DNA of 28,126 nucleotides. Source: a virus. How positions within the stretch are numbered: the stretch's first letter is position 1; each line of letters begins with the position of its first letter. The notes under the pieces were generated by a model. The model worked only from the letters and a program-made list of their open reading frames with translations, searched no databases and was not told the DNA's origin. The position numbers and the translations under genes are program-made. Location: positions 1 through 28,126 of the IMG/VR virus record IMGVR_UViG_3300009068_000150; one strand, written 5' to 3'. Shown piece after piece: positions 20,893-28,126 of the stretch.

Positions 20893-21260
20893 AATCTGTA
20901 CGCCTGCCACGCATCATCAATCTGCTTCAGCTTGTCGGATGCACTGCGCCGGAGGTTGCCACCAAGGTGTACTGCACAGAGAGATCAGCTCAGATACTGA
21001 TCAACAGACTGCGCCAGCAAGGTGTCGTACATATACAGGAGTGGCGCAGATCGGGTAATGTTTGGGTGGCGGTGTACAGACATGGCATAGGCACTGATGC
21101 CGCCAAGCCCAAACCTCTGACGGCTCAAGAGAGGCTTAAACGCTGGCGAGCCAAGGAGTCCTTAGACGATCATGCCTTTCGCATGGCCAAGGAAAGAGCA
21201 AAGAAGTGGAAGATCAAGCGCGATCCGCTGGTGGCTGCGCTGTTTGGAGAAGCAAGTTGA
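20889..21260 (+). CDS. Winged-helix-like protein with basic C-terminus
   Basis: A 123-residue protein starting at GTG (GTGA overlap). Residues 1-60 (RIINLLQLVGCTAPEVATKV, then ERSAQILINRLRQQGVVHIQEW) match a winged-helix DNA-binding domain with a recognition helix around 33-45. A Pro-rich hinge (AAKPKPLTAQERLKRWRAKE) leads to a very basic C-terminal helix (AKERAKKWKIKRD). It is probably a transcription regulator or DNA-binding accessory protein of the early operon. The AKPKPLTAQERLKRWR type hinge is frequent in small phage regulators. The target is not known. Confidence 0.75.
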   Translation: MKSVRLPRIINLLQLVGCTAPEVATKVYCTERSAQILINRLRQQGVVHIQEWRRSGNVWVAVYRHGIGTDAAKPKPLTAQERLKRWRAKESLDDHAFRMAKERAKKWKIKRDPLVAALFGEAS

Positions 21261-21448
21261 AAATTATTAACGCAAAATCAATGGAAGAAATTGAGTTAAC
21301 CAAGCTGGAGAGCTTGCTAGCCAATGAATATGCCGACTTATGGTTGGCTAAATTTGGTACGCCACCAAGAGGAATGCATCCAATCCCCAGCAATGTTGCT
21401 GAAGATGAGATAAAGTTTTTTATTTCTTTTTCCGAACATCAGGAATAG
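21257..21448 (+). CDS. Hypothetical 63-residue acidic protein, end of early operon
   Basis: Probable TTG start at 21257, overlapping the previous TGA, with GGAG 7 bases in front; ATG at 21281 is the alternative. The protein is acidic and helical (EEIELTKLESLLANEYADLWL) followed by FGTPPRGMHPIPS. No known family. Its last 29 bases overlap, on the opposite strand, the end of the late virion gene, so the two operons converge here and no terminator fits between the two stops. Confidence 0.65.
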   Translation: MKIINAKSMEEIELTKLESLLANEYADLWLAKFGTPPRGMHPIPSNVAEDEIKFFISFSEHQE

Positions 21449-23012
21449 GCTGATCTTTTTTCCACCAAGGCAGCATTCGTTCTTTGCCTGCAAATACATC
21501 AGCTACATATTTCTGCTGCTCTTTTCGAGTCAATTCTTTACCTAATTGCTGTGCTGACCATGCCGCCTGCTTTTCATAGTTATCAAGCCAATCACCACCG
21601 CCAGTTTTAAGCCCAGTCAATTCCCCAAGGCCAAACCATCTGCCTTCTTGTGCAATAGCGGGATCAAGATTTAATGGTGCAGCAACTTTGCTTTGTAGCA
21701 ATGACTCTAATGCACCATATTCGGTATCTTTGGCTCCACCCTGACCCCAAAAATATGGCCCATATGGTGTTGCATATGATGTACCCGCAGCTTCATGCGT
21801 ATCAAACACATAAGGTCTGAAATTACCTGTTTTGTTTTGGTAGAAAGATGAAATCTTTTGCGCTTGCTTTTCACCGCTTGGGAATCCTTGCTCCAAGAAT
21901 TTTGCAAATGGCGCATAATGTCCTTCCATCATGGAAAGACCACCACCAGTAAGCGCTTTGAATTCATCATGAGCTTTAAGAACATTCTCTTTGGTGATTG
22001 GAATGCCGGCCTGTTCCATTCGCATAATTAGAGAACCAATTGCATTTTCCAATGCAACGCTGTTTTGTGCTGACGCAAAACTTGTTGCGGCCAAGCCTTT
22101 GTTAAATACATCAGGCGCATAATTAGCCTCATCAAGAGCTGCTCGCATTGGCTGATATGACTTATAGAAACCACCGCCAGTAGCGCCCAATCCTCGTTCT
22201 ACTGATCTTGTAATGATGTCCAAATTCTTTGGATTTGACAAGCTCTTAATGTGAGATAGATCAGCTCTTGCTGGAACATATCTATTGATGTCTGCTTGAG
22301 TTACTCCTGGCACACCTCCAATATTTCCTGCTTGGTTCATAACAGACCGATCAAGCAATCCATAACTTGGAGGCGTCCATTGTTGAATTGGCTGATCCAA
22401 TACAGCATTTGCCAACTCATATCGTTGCTGCACTTCACTTGGGATTAGTTTTGTTGCCTCTTGAAGTGAACCAGCCTCACCTTTTCTTACGGCCTTTTGT
22501 CCTGCCTCAAGAATCTTTGTGTAGTCTCTTGCTGTTGCGTTGGCAATATCACCGCCAGTTTTAATGGCCTTGTTTGTTGCCGTCATCCGCTTTGGAAATG
22601 TCTTAATCTTCCCTGGATCAATTACTTGGCTTGTAGTCGCCTGTGCCAAATCACTTAAAAGTCCAGCACCAAATCCACCACGCTCCATCACTTGTGGAAC
22701 AACGCGCTCTGCAAGTCTCTCACCAGCCCTGCCAAGTTGCATTGCTGGCGCTTTCAATGCTCTGACGCCTGGCACTACATCAAGGGCAACCCCAGCAGGG
22801 AATGTTACTTGTGCAACATCAAATGCAGCTTTTCTCTTAGGATCAAATACGCTGTATGCGTTTGCGGTGTCGTATGGCGTGTTTCCTAATAAGCCAGCGC
22901 CAGCGCCATAAATCCTTGGATACTCATCGCGCAAGAAGTCCAGCAATCCGCGAGTACCCTCTGCCGAGTAGTCTGCCGCGCCAAATGGGTCTTGGAAATA
23001 GCTGGTGGTCAT
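21420..23012 (-). CDS. Large virion/ejection-associated protein, unknown family
   Basis: A 530-residue protein, the last of the four late genes on the right. The N-terminus (TSYFQDPFGAADYSAEGTRG) is followed by a hydrophobic-rich part (GVALDVVPGVRALKAPAM). The middle contains long helical stretches, and GATGGGFYKSYQPMRAALDE and SFASAQNSVALENAIGSLI near 280-340. The C-terminal part (WFGLGELTGLKTGGGDWLDNYEKQ) ends in DVRKKK. No enzymatic motif was found. It follows the ejection-type genes with only 3 bases between, and its length and composition fit an internal virion protein. Terminal Lys run may bind DNA. Confidence 0.7.
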   Translation of the reverse strand: MTTSYFQDPFGAADYSAEGTRGLLDFLRDEYPRIYGAGAGLLGNTPYDTANAYSVFDPKRKAAFDVAQVTFPAGVALDVVPGVRALKAPAMQLGRAGERLAERVVPQVMERGGFGAGLLSDLAQATTSQVIDPGKIKTFPKRMTATNKAIKTGGDIANATARDYTKILEAGQKAVRKGEAGSLQEATKLIPSEVQQRYELANAVLDQPIQQWTPPSYGLLDRSVMNQAGNIGGVPGVTQADINRYVPARADLSHIKSLSNPKNLDIITRSVERGLGATGGGFYKSYQPMRAALDEANYAPDVFNKGLAATSFASAQNSVALENAIGSLIMRMEQAGIPITKENVLKAHDEFKALTGGGLSMMEGHYAPFAKFLEQGFPSGEKQAQKISSFYQNKTGNFRPYVFDTHEAAGTSYATPYGPYFWGQGGAKDTEYGALESLLQSKVAAPLNLDPAIAQEGRWFGLGELTGLKTGGGDWLDNYEKQAAWSAQQLGKELTRKEQQKYVADVFAGKERMLPWWKKDQPIPDVRKKK

Positions 23013-23015
23013 GAT

Positions 23016-25127
23016 TTATTGTCCTGCTAAGTTCGATCCGATTATTCCAGTCTGTGCGCCGATATAGCCACCAGTACCAGCGGCGCGTGAACGTGCCTCA
23101 TTCAATCGGCGCAGTGACTCAGACAGATCAAGTAGTTTTTGCTGGTCGCGTGAGAGCAGAATGCGACCCATTTGGTTGCGTACTGCTTCGGGAGTCTTGA
23201 CTTGGCCGAATAGGTTAGAGACTGATGTCAGCATACCTGGAACATTGCCAGTGGCAACCGCCTGACCTGCCTGCATTACTGCTGGTGCGGCATCAAGATC
23301 GACCATTCCAGCAGCGCGTGCCGCTGTCTGCGCTCCACGCCCAGCAGACTCCAATCCTTTAAGCCGAGCTTCTTTAGCAACTGCCGAGGCAAACTGTCGG
23401 AAGTCGTTGCCAAATACAGCCTTGAGTCGCTCTTGCGTTGCAGGCTCTTTCCACATCTTTAGCAGTGATGTCTGACCAGCTTCTGTACCTGTCTTTTGGC
23501 GCAAAGCCTGCAAAGCACCAATGCGGAATGCGTCCATCTCTGACAAAGTCAATCCGCGCAATTCCTGCTTAAAGTTAACAATGTCACCAGTCATAGCCTT
23601 GCGGCCAAGCTCCGCGGCATCCATCATTTGTGATGGTCCTGCCCATTTCTCCATGGCCTGCGCGTATGCAGACTTACCACCAACCTTTGGCGATCTATCG
23701 CTCAATGCCTTAATCAACTCTTGGCGTACATCATCGTATGCAGTAGCCTGCTGACCACTGCCTGATCGTTTGAGACTTTGCGCTGAGTCATACAAAGACT
23801 GCTTCAAAGTATCCAGCACATTCATTGGCACTGGCTGACCAGCCTGTATTTTTGATAGATCAATGGATTGACCAGTTTTTGTGCGATACAGCAATTCAGC
23901 AGCGCCCTGCAATGACTCTGAACGCTTTAACAATTTCATCAATGGCTCATCAACTTGCACCACTGCCTGATCAATGACGTTATAGAAAGGTCGAGATTCG
24001 ATGCGGCGCATTTCACTGAAGTTGTCAATGCTTCGCTGAAACTGTGAGCCTTGAGTGGCTAAAGCGGTATCAGCGGCAGACACAAGACGGCCTGCGCGTC
24101 CAGCTTGGCGCTCTCTGATGGCACGTTCCAAGGCTTGCTTTGTCTCGCCTGGTAGCGTTGCTATGGTGTCCAATAGCTGGCGCAGATTCGCACCACCTAC
24201 ATCAGCCACGCGAGCCTCTGCACCGAGCTTGCCCATGCGAGCCTGCGACATACCCAATGCGCTTTCAAGCAAATCAGGTGGCGTATCGCGCAACAGCGCC
24301 TCGGCCACCTTTTGCTGTGCGTACTGCTCGGCCTTGGCAGGAGAAACCCTTGCAGCGATCTGACGGCCACCAGCACCAAGTATCGACATTACTGGCTGAG
24401 ATATTGGACCTAACACGCCACTAATGGCGGCACTCTTTGCCACATCTTTGCTGATGTCGGCAATGGTTTCACCCTCAGATGAACCAAGACCGCCAATAGC
24501 ACCATAGCCAACGCCAGCAGCACCGGCCTGCGCCATGCGCTGACCCATACCCATGACTTGGCCGGCGGCTGGAGCCTGAGTTAAGTAGTTTTGGAATTGA
24601 GCAAGCCTTGGAGATATGGCCTGAATAGCAGGCGTCACAATGCCGCGGTTAATAGCTTGGCTAACCCTTGCTGGTGCGCTAAATGCCAATGTTGGTAATG
24701 TTGCCGCTGTTTGCAATCCAATAGATGAAAATGGATTTTCTTTGGTGTAGGACTCAGCAGCGCCACGAATAACATCTCTTTGCTCTAGATATGCTTGCTT
24801 TAATGGCTTTCCCTCAGTGATGGCTTTTATTGGCGCAGCAACAAAGCCTGCAATCTCATCATAGAAACCCATAGTTGGGCCTTGCATGGCCGCCAAGAAT
24901 CCTTTTTCTAACTCTGATTTCTTAGCGCCAGATTCATAAGCAGGCGACTTGCGCTCAGACAAAAACTTCAACACCTCTGATGGTGTGTAGTTGTTCTCAA
25001 TGGCGGTGTCGATCTGATTTTTTACATTAGGTAAATCACCCATTCCGCTTGATAGAAACTGAATAATTTCATCATCTTTATAGCCTTCTTGTCTGGCTGC
25101 ATCAATCTGCTTTTTTAAGTCACTCAT
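23016..25127 (-). CDS. Ejection / internal virion protein with tandem N-terminal motif
   Basis: A 703-residue protein. Two tandem copies of a helical motif open it: KKQIDAARQEGYKDDEIIQF at 5-24 and VKNQIDTAIENNYTPSEVLKF at 35-55. This unit, which I know from ends of phage internal virion and ejection proteins, may bind other virion proteins or cleaved cores. A membrane-active-like Ala/Gly-rich region follows (about 105-260; SIGLQTAATLPTLAFSAPARV and GAAGVGYGAIGGLGSSEGET), then long helices and coiled coil. Role: probably released from the capsid to help DNA cross the envelope. The start has AAGGACACC ahead at good spacing and lies 2 bases after the previous stop. Confidence 0.75.
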   Translation of the reverse strand: MSDLKKQIDAARQEGYKDDEIIQFLSSGMGDLPNVKNQIDTAIENNYTPSEVLKFLSERKSPAYESGAKKSELEKGFLAAMQGPTMGFYDEIAGFVAAPIKAITEGKPLKQAYLEQRDVIRGAAESYTKENPFSSIGLQTAATLPTLAFSAPARVSQAINRGIVTPAIQAISPRLAQFQNYLTQAPAAGQVMGMGQRMAQAGAAGVGYGAIGGLGSSEGETIADISKDVAKSAAISGVLGPISQPVMSILGAGGRQIAARVSPAKAEQYAQQKVAEALLRDTPPDLLESALGMSQARMGKLGAEARVADVGGANLRQLLDTIATLPGETKQALERAIRERQAGRAGRLVSAADTALATQGSQFQRSIDNFSEMRRIESRPFYNVIDQAVVQVDEPLMKLLKRSESLQGAAELLYRTKTGQSIDLSKIQAGQPVPMNVLDTLKQSLYDSAQSLKRSGSGQQATAYDDVRQELIKALSDRSPKVGGKSAYAQAMEKWAGPSQMMDAAELGRKAMTGDIVNFKQELRGLTLSEMDAFRIGALQALRQKTGTEAGQTSLLKMWKEPATQERLKAVFGNDFRQFASAVAKEARLKGLESAGRGAQTAARAAGMVDLDAAPAVMQAGQAVATGNVPGMLTSVSNLFGQVKTPEAVRNQMGRILLSRDQQKLLDLSESLRRLNEARSRAAGTGGYIGAQTGIIGSNLAGQ

Positions 25128-25129
25128 GA

Positions 25130-26641
25130 TTATGGTGTCCTTTGAAAGATGTCTGTCAATGGTTTACGCGGTTTATCACCAGCGTTTTGCTTTTTAATAA
25201 TTGATGGGATTGTTGCTTCTTCACCAAGCGCAGTATCAAGATTCTTGAATCCATACGATCCCCCAAAACTCTTGTATTCACCACGTTTTTTGTTGTAAGC
25301 CTGCGCCGTTGCCGCATACAGTTCTGATGACAATTGCTTGAAGTCTTCGCGTTGTGTAGGTGTCAACTTCTCACCTGATGCCCAATTATTGAAATAGTTT
25401 TGCAACCTATCCATTCTTCCTGATGCCGCCATAGCAATACCCAATTCAGTCTCACGCACAACAGAGCCAGGATCAAGCAATTTCATCATCTTTGTAGCGC
25501 CAGCCACATCGCCAATTGGAGTGCCTTGGCTTAAGGCTGTATTGACTTGTTTATACGCTGTCTGCATATCGTTAAAGTCTTTGTAGATAGGCTCATTCTT
25601 AAATGCGCCACCGAGCTTCATTTCATTCTCAAAGCCTTTTTGTCCACCTGTCATATCAACAGGCACAGTGACGCTTGTTTTAGGCGCAATCTGCTCTCGG
25701 AACTGACCAACAGCACTAATTCCAGCAGGACCCTGACCGGCCAATGGTTTTCCAGTAATGTATTCAACAGCGCGAATATCTTGTGACTGTGGTTCGTATG
25801 GTGCAACGCCTGCGGCAATTCTGCTTTGACCTTTTTTGTTGTACTGCACCATCACAGTTTTGCCATCAATAACCATTGGCGTAGGCGTACCAAACTCTTC
25901 AGCGCCCAAGTCAGCGGGTATGACAGAGGCAGGAATTGGACCTTGCTTTGTTGGATAGTAATATCTTCCATCTTCGGCTTTAAATGCTTGACCAGTAATA
26001 TCAGGTGGTTGCATCAACTCTAAGAGCTTTGCCCGACCTTCTTTGGCTGGCATTGTTCTGAGTAAATTTCTTTGCATGGGGCTCAAAGAAGATAGGCCAC
26101 CTTGCTGTTGTATACCAGCAGGCATTGGCTGACCAATCATTGATTCACGCTGTGGGGTTGGGCCAAGTCCATATTGAGCAACAGGCAATGCCGCCGCTTG
26201 CATTCCTGTCATTGCACCGCCAGCCGCTGGCGTTTGAGCAAACATATCTTCATAAGCCTTTTGCTCAGCCACTTGCCGCCTGTACTCATCCAGCTTTTGC
26301 TTAGTCAGCAACTGAGCCATAGCCCCCTGCTGCGCCTGCTGATAACCCTGCTGACCACCAGCGAGTCCTGCGCCAAGTATCTGCATAAAACTGCGAGGTA
26401 CTGTGCTTGGTGCGCTTGCCTGTGACGCGGCAATCGCCGCTTGCAACAGAGCCTGACGATTCATCTGCGCGGTCTGAGCTGGTGTTAAGTAGTCTTCCAA
26501 GCCAGTAGCACCGCCGCCACCGCCAAATATCTCACCAAGTAAGCCTGAGAATGCCCGATCTTGACCACCACCTCTGATGGGGAGTGGTGCAAATTCAGTT
26601 GGCATATTTAGAAACGCCATATTTTCTTCGTATGTTGACAT
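25130..26641 (-). CDS. Internal virion/ejection-type protein, Gln-rich
   Basis: A 503-residue protein. The ATG at 26641 (MSTYEENMAFLNMPTEF) follows AAGGA with 7-base spacing and is chosen over an in-frame start 17 codons upstream that would overlap the previous gene. Residues 40-130 are Gly/Gln/Ala-rich (FGGGGGATGLEDYLTPAQ, then GAGLAGGQQGYQQAQQGAMAQ). The C-terminal half is more ordered (VGQFREQIAPKTSVTVPVDMTGGQKGFENEMK; DPGSVVRETELGIAMAASGRM; FKQLSSELYAATAQAYNKKRGEY). RETELGIA near 400-415 is common in podovirus ejection and core proteins. It lies 10 bases after the Gly-rich gene's stop and 2 bases before the next start. Confidence 0.75.
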   Translation of the reverse strand: MSTYEENMAFLNMPTEFAPLPIRGGGQDRAFSGLLGEIFGGGGGATGLEDYLTPAQTAQMNRQALLQAAIAASQASAPSTVPRSFMQILGAGLAGGQQGYQQAQQGAMAQLLTKQKLDEYRRQVAEQKAYEDMFAQTPAAGGAMTGMQAAALPVAQYGLGPTPQRESMIGQPMPAGIQQQGGLSSLSPMQRNLLRTMPAKEGRAKLLELMQPPDITGQAFKAEDGRYYYPTKQGPIPASVIPADLGAEEFGTPTPMVIDGKTVMVQYNKKGQSRIAAGVAPYEPQSQDIRAVEYITGKPLAGQGPAGISAVGQFREQIAPKTSVTVPVDMTGGQKGFENEMKLGGAFKNEPIYKDFNDMQTAYKQVNTALSQGTPIGDVAGATKMMKLLDPGSVVRETELGIAMAASGRMDRLQNYFNNWASGEKLTPTQREDFKQLSSELYAATAQAYNKKRGEYKSFGGSYGFKNLDTALGEEATIPSIIKKQNAGDKPRKPLTDIFQRTP

Positions 26642-26651
26642 GTCGTTTTCC

Positions 26652-28126
26652 TTAAGTAGTTCTTGGCTGGTTTGGCTGCAACAGACTGCCAATGTAAGCG
26701 CCAGTCAGTCCACCTGATAGCAAACTACCAGCAGTATTGTTGTACAAGGGCTGAGAAGTTGTGCCACCAACATTCGCAGGTTGGAGCCCTAATGCGCCGC
26801 TAGTGATAGCCAAACGCTCTTGGCCAAGGTTACGCAACGCATCAAGTCTTGCTTGCTCCAACGCAGTGCGGGTAGTGCCAAGACCCAATGAAGTCTGCAA
26901 TCCTGCAACGTCCATGGGACGCGCTGCCAGTCCAAGGTTGGCGGCTTGCGTGTAGCCAGCAGAGCGCAACTGTGCGGCAGTGTTAGCCGCTTGGCGCATT
27001 GCCGCCTCGTTGGTCATGCCTGAGACAACAGCTTGGCGTGAACCGCCAAACGCTCTAGCAGCAGTTGCCCGATCTCTGTTTGCCTGCTCCTGCATCAGTC
27101 GAGCGCGTTCAATGTCACCCAAAGCACCCTGCACTACTTGAGTTTCGTAAGGGTTGTAGAACTTCTCAATATCAGCCGCGCCAAATGGTGTCATGCCGAG
27201 GTTGTAGAGCTGTTGCTCTGCGCCGGTGTACATTGCGCCAGGCTGTGCAATTTGTCGCGCCTCTAAACCAGCCGCCGTCTGTTTGGCTCTCTCAAGGTTA
27301 GCTAAGTACTCTGCCTTAATCTGAGGGTCGATGCTTGATGTAGTGGTGGTTGATGTGGGTTTATTTTTGTCATCAAGCGCAGTAAGAACTGTGCCAAGCA
27401 CTGTGCCTGTAATAGTTGGATTTTTTATTGCTGCATCTATCAAACCAGTAATACCACCAGTACCAATGCCTGTGCCTCCAAGATTAATGCCAGTACCTGT
27501 ACCGCCAAGATTAATGCCAGTACCTGTACCGCCAGTAGTAATGCCAGTCCCTGTACCTCCACCGCCAGTAGTAAGGCCGTAATCAACGCCAGTACCTGTG
27601 CCAACACCTGTACCGCCAGTAGTAATTCCTGTACCTGTACCAGCGCCACCACCAAGACTGTAATCAACGCCAGTACCAACACCAGCACCAGCGCCAGAAC
27701 TAATACCTGTATTTATTGCATTAAGTGCTGTACCTAGTCCTGCGCCAATAGCGCCAGCTCCTGCTGATCCAGCAGTTAGACCAAGACCTCCACCAGTAGT
27801 GGCGGCAAGATTGAGTCCAGCTCCAGGAGCGGCAGTAAGTCCAAGACCGCCACCCCCAAGACTTAAACCTGTGCCACTACTTGCGCCAGCACCGCCTCCC
27901 AAACTACCAAGATTACCAGCGGCATAATTACCGAGTAATCCAGCTATGATCATTGGGGCAAACTCAGTACCTAATTCCTTGATCATGCCTCCCAAACTAC
28001 CATCACTCTGCTTACTTAAATCAAAGACTCCATAATCAATAATCTCGCCCTTTGCATTAATTCTTGGTGAAGAGACTATGTTTGGTTGATTTGGGTCGGT
28101 TGGTAAATAATCTCCACCAGCAAGCC
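26652..28126 (-). CDS. Gly-rich internal virion/ejection protein (5' end outside window)
   Basis: The reading frame stays open past a TTG at 27995 to the right edge, adding LAGGDYLPTDPNQPNIVS and PRINAKGEIIDYGVFDLSKQ before SDGSLGG, so the true start is outside; 490 residues are visible. A long Gly/Thr/Ala low-complexity region with repeated GTGTGI units spans the first half. The second half is helical: ARQIAQPGAMYTGAEQQLY, FYNPYETQVVQGALGDIE, RAFGGSRQAVVSGMTNEAAMRQ. The FGGSRQAV pattern is widespread in podovirus ejection or DNA-transfer proteins. It heads the visible part of a four-gene virion operon. Confidence 0.8.
   Translation of the reverse strand, partial: LAGGDYLPTDPNQPNIVSSPRINAKGEIIDYGVFDLSKQSDGSLGGMIKELGTEFAPMIIAGLLGNYAAGNLGSLGGGAGASSGTGLSLGGGGLGLTAAPGAGLNLAATTGGGLGLTAGSAGAGAIGAGLGTALNAINTGISSGAGAGVGTGVDYSLGGGAGTGTGITTGGTGVGTGTGVDYGLTTGGGGTGTGITTGGTGTGINLGGTGTGINLGGTGIGTGGITGLIDAAIKNPTITGTVLGTVLTALDDKNKPTSTTTTSSIDPQIKAEYLANLERAKQTAAGLEARQIAQPGAMYTGAEQQLYNLGMTPFGAADIEKFYNPYETQVVQGALGDIERARLMQEQANRDRATAARAFGGSRQAVVSGMTNEAAMRQAANTAAQLRSAGYTQAANLGLAARPMDVAGLQTSLGLGTTRTALEQARLDALRNLGQERLAITSGALGLQPANVGGTTSQPLYNNTAGSLLSGGLTGAYIGSLLQPNQPRTT
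27480..27533. repeat. Perfect 27-bp tandem repeat inside the Gly-rich gene
   Basis: Two identical adjacent copies of a 27-base unit (27480-27506 and 27507-27533) encode the nine-residue unit GGTGTGINL on the minus strand. More diverged copies extend to about 27680 (GGTGTGITT, GTGTGVDYG). Copy number could vary by slippage or recombination without shifting the frame. Confidence 0.85.

Noticed and set aside
26642-26692. Upstream start for the Gln-rich virion protein
   Set aside because: It lacks a ribosome site and overlaps the previous gene; MSTYEEN has AAGGA at ideal spacing.
1-28126. tRNA genes, integrase, DNA polymerase, endolysin or tape-measure gene
   Set aside because: None could be recognised on either strand by reading; they may lie outside the window.

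Overview
The window is part of a tailed-phage genome, or a prophage-like contig, most likely a podovirus-type virus of a Gram-negative bacterium. The support is a SU10-type major capsid protein, a scaffold, a P22-type portal, a large and small terminase, a head-tail adaptor, tail-fibre proteins and a run of long ejection-type virion proteins, with no tape measure, sheath or baseplate genes. Four DnaA boxes close or identical to the proteobacterial consensus TTATCCACA suggest a proteobacterial host; the host genus cannot be read from the sequence. No integrase, DNA polymerase, lysin, tail-tube gene or tRNA was seen. Both ends cut through genes, so the genome continues on both sides.

Almost everything is on the minus strand and reads from high to low coordinates. 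From the right edge to 21420 is a block of four long virion (ejection-type) genes, the first cut by the window edge. From 20087 to 21448 is the only plus-strand operon: seven very small genes (35 to 123 codons) joined by start/stop overlaps, driven by a good sigma70-type promoter. From 19887 down to 17217 is the early/replication operon on the minus strand: a Cro/CI-like HTH regulator, a RuvC-like resolvase, a small protein, a DUF2800/Cas4-like nuclease and an ssDNA-binding-like protein, closed by a clear terminator. An AT-rich insert with a frameshifted GNAT acetyltransferase follows, then a primase-helicase.

Next come a repeat-rich noncoding block, a 222-codon unknown, a 29-codon ORF and the small terminase. 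A 285-base noncoding region with DnaA boxes, GC-rich hairpins and a putative late promoter separates the small and large terminase genes. The head module follows: large terminase, DUF6496 protein, Cys-rich protein, small basic protein, glycosyltransferase, DUF6321 protein, portal, small protein, scaffold and capsid. A strong terminator sits after the capsid gene. Beyond it are a small unknown, a second glycosyltransferase, the adaptor, a repetitive fibre protein and a DUF7483-type tail protein that runs off the left edge.

Inferred logic: a divergent switch at 19888-20086 controls the small plus-strand early genes and the leftward regulator/replication operon, with TTGAC half-sites near both promoters. 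Primase-helicase, nuclease, resolvase and ssDNA-binding protein would support host-assisted DNA replication and recombination. The late genes are probably driven from the region between the terminase genes. The most unusual points are the origin-like region between the terminase genes, the iteron-like TCTGAT block next to the primase gene, the GNAT gene broken at a run of seven A, the two glycosyltransferases among the head genes, and the cluster of tiny early genes.
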